Assembly: GCA_011049295.1 (NCBI GenBank)
Contig: DSCA01000038.1
Coordinates: forward strand, 1-26,145
From: Thermoplasmatales archaeon
Lineage (GTDB): Archaea; Thermoplasmatota; E2; UBA202; DSCA01
Direction: 5' to 3'
DNA: 26,145 bases
Made by a program: the position numbers and the translations under genes. The notes below the pieces were generated by a model. The model had not been told where the DNA came from. It worked only from the letters and a program-made list of their open reading frames with translations, and made no database searches. Shown one piece after another: positions 22,892-26,145 of the stretch (its first letter is position 1; each line of letters begins with the position of its first letter).

Positions 22892-24259
22892 CTATCCCTT
22901 CAACTCCTGGGCTATGAGCCCGCGCATGAGGTTGCCGCACCCCTTGGCCTCCGCCCCCGCCATGCGGCTGATGTCCGAATCCAGGACCAGGCCCGGGGCG
23001 TCACAGCCGGGGCACCGCTCATACAGTTTCACCTTGTCCCCGGTGATGATAAAACCGGGATAGCTGTTGGAGGCCGGGTCCAGGAAGGCCAGGCGCCCCT
23101 CACTGCCGTAGGGCAGCGGCTGGTTGCTCTCGTCCAGCACCATGGGGTACAGCCAGGGATGCAGGTGCTTGTAGCGTTTCTCGCAGTCCATGCCCAGGCC
23201 GTTCATCTCCGACATGCCGTAGATGTCCTTGTAGTGCTCGGGCGGAACCCCCAGCATTTCCTCCACCATCCCGGAGAAGGTCTGGGGTGACACCTTTTTG
23301 TCCTCATAGATTTTCCATCCGCCGCCGGTAATTATTACGCCGTTGTGGTCGCCCATGGACAGGGTAATGCCCTTTTCCTGCATCAGTTGCATGAGGTCGT
23401 AGAGCTGAAAGGGAAAGGTAATGATGATGACCTGCTTGCCTTTTTCGTCCAACTGCTGCAGGAGCTTTATCAGGTTGTGCTGGCCCTTCTGCATGACCTT
23501 TCTGAGCAGGGCCAGCTTGAACTTGTCCTTGATTCCGCTTACCTGGCCGGCCATCAGTTTCACGATGTCCATGGTCAACTCCCGGTCGGTGAGGAAGTGA
23601 CGGTGGCTGTCGTCGAACACCTGCGTGCCCTCGGATATCCAGTGGCCCATGGTCAGATAGGTTCGCACCGGTCCCGGGTACACGAAGTGTGAATCGTCGT
23701 CGGGGTGAACGATGGAAAACAGGAGGGTCTTGACGGCGGCAAAGAACATGCGCTGATAGGTCAGGCGGTCCCGGAACATGATGCTGAAATGGCCGGTGGT
23801 TCCCGAGGAATGGGTGACGATGCCGTGCAGCCGCTCCTCGGCCCAGCGTAAAAAGTCCTGCAGATGGTCGCCCTCGAACGTGTAGTCGCCGATGTCCACC
23901 GAGCACACCCGGTACAGCCACTCATAGACGTCCCGGGGATTGTCCGTGGGGTAGTCCTTGAAAAAGCGGTCCGGAACCATGGGTATGCGGGCAAAGTCCT
24001 CCTCGTCGGCGATGTCTTCAGGGGATATTCCCTGGTCCTTGCAGTAGTGCTTGTAAAACAGGTTGTTGCGGTAGTGGTGCTGGAATGATTCGCGGATAGC
24101 GTCGGTGCGCAGCTTCTGGACTTCCTGCTGGTCATAGGTGTAGTAGTCCGGCAGTCCGTAAATCAGATGGTCTACCGATTTCCACTTTTCTTGCGGCTGG
24201 TGGAAGAGGTCCATGGTACGCTTCCAGAGGGCGCCCTCCAGGCGAGCAACAGATTCCAT
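22892..24259 (-). CDS. LuxE-like acyl-protein synthetase (ANL superfamily)
   Basis: Encodes 455 residues from ATG 24259, with a TATA box 25 nt upstream. LuxE-type enzymes activate a fatty acid as acyl-AMP and transfer it to a Cys of a protein. Features are the phosphate loop THSSGTTG (149-156), the TGGGWK motif (311-316), the adenylate motif YGMSEMN (347-353) and ITGDKVKLY (405-413) near the C-terminus, followed by CPGCD (416-420). PYRNN-type start of the family is represented by HYRNNLFYKHY (62-72). Known LuxE proteins work with LuxC and LuxD for bioluminescence aldehyde, but neither is here; the partner is instead a transglutaminase-like protein. A role in lipid or protein acylation is inferred only. 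Confidence 0.85.
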   Translation of the reverse strand: MESVARLEGALWKRTMDLFHQPQEKWKSVDHLIYGLPDYYTYDQQEVQKLRTDAIRESFQHHYRNNLFYKHYCKDQGISPEDIADEEDFARIPMVPDRFFKDYPTDNPRDVYEWLYRVCSVDIGDYTFEGDHLQDFLRWAEERLHGIVTHSSGTTGHFSIMFRDRLTYQRMFFAAVKTLLFSIVHPDDDSHFVYPGPVRTYLTMGHWISEGTQVFDDSHRHFLTDRELTMDIVKLMAGQVSGIKDKFKLALLRKVMQKGQHNLIKLLQQLDEKGKQVIIITFPFQLYDLMQLMQEKGITLSMGDHNGVIITGGGWKIYEDKKVSPQTFSGMVEEMLGVPPEHYKDIYGMSEMNGLGMDCEKRYKHLHPWLYPMVLDESNQPLPYGSEGRLAFLDPASNSYPGFIITGDKVKLYERCPGCDAPGLVLDSDISRMAGAEAKGCGNLMRGLIAQELKG

Positions 24260-24280
24260 ATCGGTTCAAACATAGGAGAA

Positions 24281-24288
24281 CATATAAT
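24281..24288 (-). promoter_or_regulatory. TATA box for the LuxE-like/transglutaminase operon
   Basis: Minus-strand ATTATATG is centred 25-26 nt before ATG 24259, fitting a leaderless transcript. Confidence 0.6.
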
Positions 24289-24301
24289 GCTTCGTTAAAT
24301 G

Positions 24302-24321
24302 GTAGTTTAATTAAATTAAAA
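24302..24321. other. AT-rich inverted element between the regulator and LuxE-like genes
   Basis: About 20 bp of nearly pure A/T around a TTAATTAA palindrome (24308-24315), flanked by GGT and ACC. On the minus strand it gives a T-rich run after the regulator's stop codon, so it may be that gene's terminator. It also lies just upstream of the LuxE-like promoter and could be a regulator site. Confidence 0.35.
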
Positions 24322-24336
24322 CCAGTTTGAGCCCAT

Positions 24337-25419
24337 TCACTTACGCGTGGGCATCCACAGCAGGTCGGCGGTGTGGTCGCTCCGGTCCCTTATGCGGGCC
24401 AGAATGTCGGCTATCTCCGCGCCCACCCGGGACAGGAAATACTGCTTGTCCTCGTCTTGCTCGATGACCCCGTCGTCTTTCAGTTTTTTCAGGTGGAAGC
24501 TGAGCTTGGGGTTGTCCTTGATGCCCAGATGCTGGGCTATTTTGGTGAAGCTGTACTTGCCGTCGTCGGCCAGCAGTTGGATGACCTGGCGGCGCAGGTA
24601 ATTGGAGATGGATTCGGAAAACAACCCTAGGCGGATGTCGTCGATGAGGTCCCGGATGTCGTCGGCCGTGACCCGGTCCACCTTGTCGAAATCCGTGGAC
24701 AGAATCAGGGTTCCCTTGTGAGCGGACACCGTCCGGTAGAGCCACTTCGAAAAAGAACGGAGGCCGTCCAGAGAGTTGCCCTCCAGGAGGTACTCCAGAT
24801 TGGCGAGGAGCACCACCGTGCCCGGGGTCAGCGACCTCTCCACCTCCTCCCGGATGTCGTCCACGCTGCGAGGGCGCCAGCCCTCCTGCAGAGAGATGGC
24901 CCGCACGTTCTCCAGCCCGTCGGCGCAGGCCACGTCCTTGACGATGCAGATTCCCGGCTGTTGAGCAGTCATCTCCTTGAACTTGGTGAAGAAGTTGTCC
25001 CCCCCGTAGTCCACCTGTTTCAGCTTTTCAAACTTGATTTCTTCAAGGGCGGCCAGGATGCTGCCCTCCAGGTCGTCTACGTCAAAGGGCTTTCGAACGT
25101 AGTCAAAGGCCCCTTCCTTCATGGCCTCGATGGCGGTGTCTACGGTGGCATAGGCGGTAATCATAATCACCGGCAGAGCCGGGCGCAGCTTCTTGATGCG
25201 CTTCAGGGTTTCTATGCCGTCCATCCCCGGCATCTTGATGTCCAGAAACACCAGGTCGGCGTCTTCCAGCTTTTTCAGGCATTCCTCTCCGGAGCGGGCG
25301 GTGGTTACCTCATAGCCATAGGATTCGATGGCCGTTTTGGCGGCATCCAGGATGGAGGGGTCGTCATCAACGAACATGATTCTGTTGATGCTGGAGGGAA
25401 ACAGGTTTTTTCGGGCCAT
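24337..25419 (-). CDS. Response regulator: REC - DUF835 - winged helix DNA-binding
   Basis: Encodes 360 residues from ATG 25419. The frame extends to 25560, but that portion is low-complexity and upstream of the likely promoter. REC domain (about 11-125): acidic pocket Asp18-Asp20, phospho-acceptor Asp60 in VFLDIKMPG, Thr88 in MITAYA, Lys110 in VRKPFD. DUF835 (about 145-250) follows, a Rossmann-like domain seen in archaeal signalling proteins: GICIVKDVA, PGTVVLLANLEYLLEG and TLILSTDFDKVD. An ArsR-like winged helix (about 268-345) contains IAQHLGIKDNPKLSFHLKKLKDDGVI. It should bind DNA and control transcription after phosphorylation. Candidate kinases are the two soluble ones in this window. 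A GAGGT sits only 3 nt before the ATG. Confidence 0.9.
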   Translation of the reverse strand: MARKNLFPSSINRIMFVDDDPSILDAAKTAIESYGYEVTTARSGEECLKKLEDADLVFLDIKMPGMDGIETLKRIKKLRPALPVIMITAYATVDTAIEAMKEGAFDYVRKPFDVDDLEGSILAALEEIKFEKLKQVDYGGDNFFTKFKEMTAQQPGICIVKDVACADGLENVRAISLQEGWRPRSVDDIREEVERSLTPGTVVLLANLEYLLEGNSLDGLRSFSKWLYRTVSAHKGTLILSTDFDKVDRVTADDIRDLIDDIRLGLFSESISNYLRRQVIQLLADDGKYSFTKIAQHLGIKDNPKLSFHLKKLKDDGVIEQDEDKQYFLSRVGAEIADILARIRDRSDHTADLLWMPTRK

Positions 25420-25744
25420 TTTACCTCGCCGGCGGCCGCGCATAGATGGCGGTTGGATGGTATAAGGAGAGGGAACTATTTGGAGTTTACGCCGACGGGA
25501 AGAGACAGCCAGGCTGCCAGCGGTTGAGGGGGTGCGGGGTGTGCATCTCAACGTCGTCATCCCAGCATATTTCAGATGGCATGACCGGACCCCGCAGGAT
25601 TCCCCGGCGGTCCAAGTCTATATCCTGGTGGGAAAAGAATCTGCTATATGCTTTTTGATGTTTCCGTGCGGCAAAAGGGCGAGGGTTTCCCCTACGGGGT
25701 GGTGCCCCTGCGTGACTGCATATTCTCCGCCCGGAGCCAGCATT
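25420..25744. other. 325-bp stretch without a convincing gene
   Basis: This gap holds the regulator's promoter at its left end. On the plus strand a TATA-like TCTATATCC at 25617-25625 is centred 27 nt before an ATG at 25648 that opens a 63-codon frame. That frame runs antisense into the Cys-rich microprotein gene and its second half is compositionally poor, so I do not call it a gene. A short non-coding RNA from this promoter is an alternative. No tRNA-like fold was found. Confidence 0.4.
25459..25466 (-). promoter_or_regulatory. TATA box for the REC-DUF835 regulator gene
   Basis: Minus-strand CTTATACC is centred about 43 nt before ATG 25419. It predicts a leader of about 15-17 nt that holds the GAGGT motif at 25423-25427, unlike the leaderless genes elsewhere in the window. 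Confidence 0.45.
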
Positions 25745-25924
25745 TTACATCTGGAGGCCGTCTATCTCGGGTGACGGCGGCAGCATGGCGGCCACGTGCT
25801 CCTTTCTGTACAGCTCGGGCGGCCGTCCCTTGTAGGTAACCAGGTCGGTCAGGGCGGCCAGGCACTGCTGGTCGCAGTCCAGGGCACATTCAGCGTATTC
25901 TCCGGTGACCGGGCAGCGCTTCAT
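25745..25924 (-). CDS. Cys-rich microprotein, possible metal binder
   Basis: Encodes 59 residues from ATG 25924. The start is chosen for a clear Shine-Dalgarno GGAGG 6 nt upstream; the frame is open to 26125 but the upstream part is unlike protein. Cys4, Cys13, Cys17 and Cys21 (CPVTGEYAECALDCDQQC) form a C-x8-C-x3-C-x3-C pattern near the N-terminus that could bind zinc or an Fe-S cluster. The rest is a helix and a proline-containing tail (LPPSPEIDG). No signal peptide. I do not recognise the family. It is probably co-oriented with the regulator but 325 bp upstream of it, so a separate transcript is likely. Confidence 0.5.
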   Translation of the reverse strand: MKRCPVTGEYAECALDCDQQCLAALTDLVTYKGRPPELYRKEHVAAMLPPSPEIDGLQM

Positions 25925-25930
25925 GTAACG

Positions 25931-25935
25931 CCTCC
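25931..25935 (-). promoter_or_regulatory. Shine-Dalgarno site of the Cys-rich microprotein
   Basis: Minus-strand GGAGG, 6 nt before ATG 25924. A TATA-like GTTAAAT at 25981-25987 could give a leader of roughly 30 nt that includes it. Confidence 0.55.
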
Positions 25936-26055
25936 GGTGTGCATACCTGTTTCCCCCACGGAAGGGTAACGTGGAGGGACATTTAACCGTTGTGGCCGCT
26001 CCCGACGCAGGGAGAAAGGAAAGGAGCGTTGTCCGGTAAATGAGAAGGCAGCACG

Positions 26056-26092
26056 CAGCAGGTGGTGATGGGGCCAGCATCAGCACCTGCTG
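26056..26092. repeat. Strong hairpin-forming inverted repeat
   Basis: The 15-base arms 26056-26070 and 26078-26092 are reverse complements at 14 of 15 positions, around a 7-base loop GGGCCAG. The single mismatch is a G opposite G at the tenth base of the left arm. No long T-run follows on either strand, so it is not a typical terminator. It may belong to a structured RNA or be a protein-binding operator; the window ends 53 bp later. Confidence 0.7.
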
Positions 26093-26145
26093 GATACATG
26101 CTAACCGCTGAAAGAAGTCTATCATTGTGGGCGATGCTGCAGTAA

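Noticed and set aside
22892..24259. Bioluminescence locus
   Set aside because: No luciferase, LuxC or LuxD genes accompany the LuxE-like gene; the family name does not imply light production.
25925..26125. Upstream extension of the Cys-rich microprotein frame
   Set aside because: The extension has no protein-like pattern, passes through the hairpin at 26056-26092, and a good Shine-Dalgarno marks ATG 25924.
25420..26145. tRNA or other standard RNA gene in the right-hand gaps
   Set aside because: I looked for T-loop consensus and acceptor-stem pairing on both strands and found none; only the isolated hairpin stands out.

Overview
The window is a gene-dense, GC-rich stretch of an archaeal chromosome. 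Archaeal markers are a TATA-binding protein gene, the archaeal HMG-CoA synthase / thiolase / DUF35 cassette, ADP-forming acyl-CoA synthetase, a UPF0282 metallo-beta-lactamase, a REC-DUF835-winged-helix regulator, soluble histidine kinases with an RHDI-type H-box, and TATA boxes about 25-30 nt before start codons (leaderless transcription). DUF835, DUF4382/PKD lipoproteins and a LuxE-like ligase suggest a euryarchaeote, possibly an uncultivated Thermoplasmatota lineage; that placement is inference. I see no rRNA, tRNA, CRISPR, insertion sequence or phage gene.

Layout: (1) 1-3.8 kb, cell-surface genes: a DUF4382-PKD-PKD lipoprotein, a seven-bladed FG-GAP propeller, and three small genes of unknown function. 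(2) 3.9-6.1 kb, a soluble PAS-PAS-GAF-PAS histidine kinase on the minus strand. (3) 6.3-8.5 kb, an overlapping operon pcm - radical SAM - trmI. (4) 8.5-10.6 kb, minus strand, a caspase-like lipoprotein translationally coupled to a UPF0282 metallo-hydrolase. (5) 10.7-12.6 kb, a second soluble histidine kinase with a Cys-rich PAS domain. (6) 12.6-18.6 kb, acyl-CoA energy metabolism: fused ADP-forming acyl-CoA synthetase, BioD/DRTGG protein, glyoxalase-II-like hydrolase, coiled-coil microprotein, and a CoA-transferase fused to a GNAT domain. (7) 18.6-21.9 kb, plus strand, HMG-CoA synthase, thiolase and DUF35 (entry to the mevalonate pathway), then TBP. (8) 21.9-24.3 kb, minus strand, a LuxE-like acyl-protein synthetase directly followed by a transglutaminase-like protein. 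(9) 24.3-25.4 kb, REC-DUF835-wHTH regulator. (10) 25.4-26.1 kb, a gap, a Cys-rich microprotein gene and a strong hairpin.

Functional themes: acetyl-CoA / acyl-CoA supply (synthetase, CoA-transferase) sits beside acetyl-CoA use for isoprenoid lipids; macromolecule repair and modification (Pcm, TrmI) forms one operon; and signalling proteins (two kinases, one regulator) are scattered as single genes. The least explained units are the caspase-like lipoprotein/UPF0282 pair and the LuxE-like/transglutaminase pair. All calls come from reading sequence and motifs; no database search was run.
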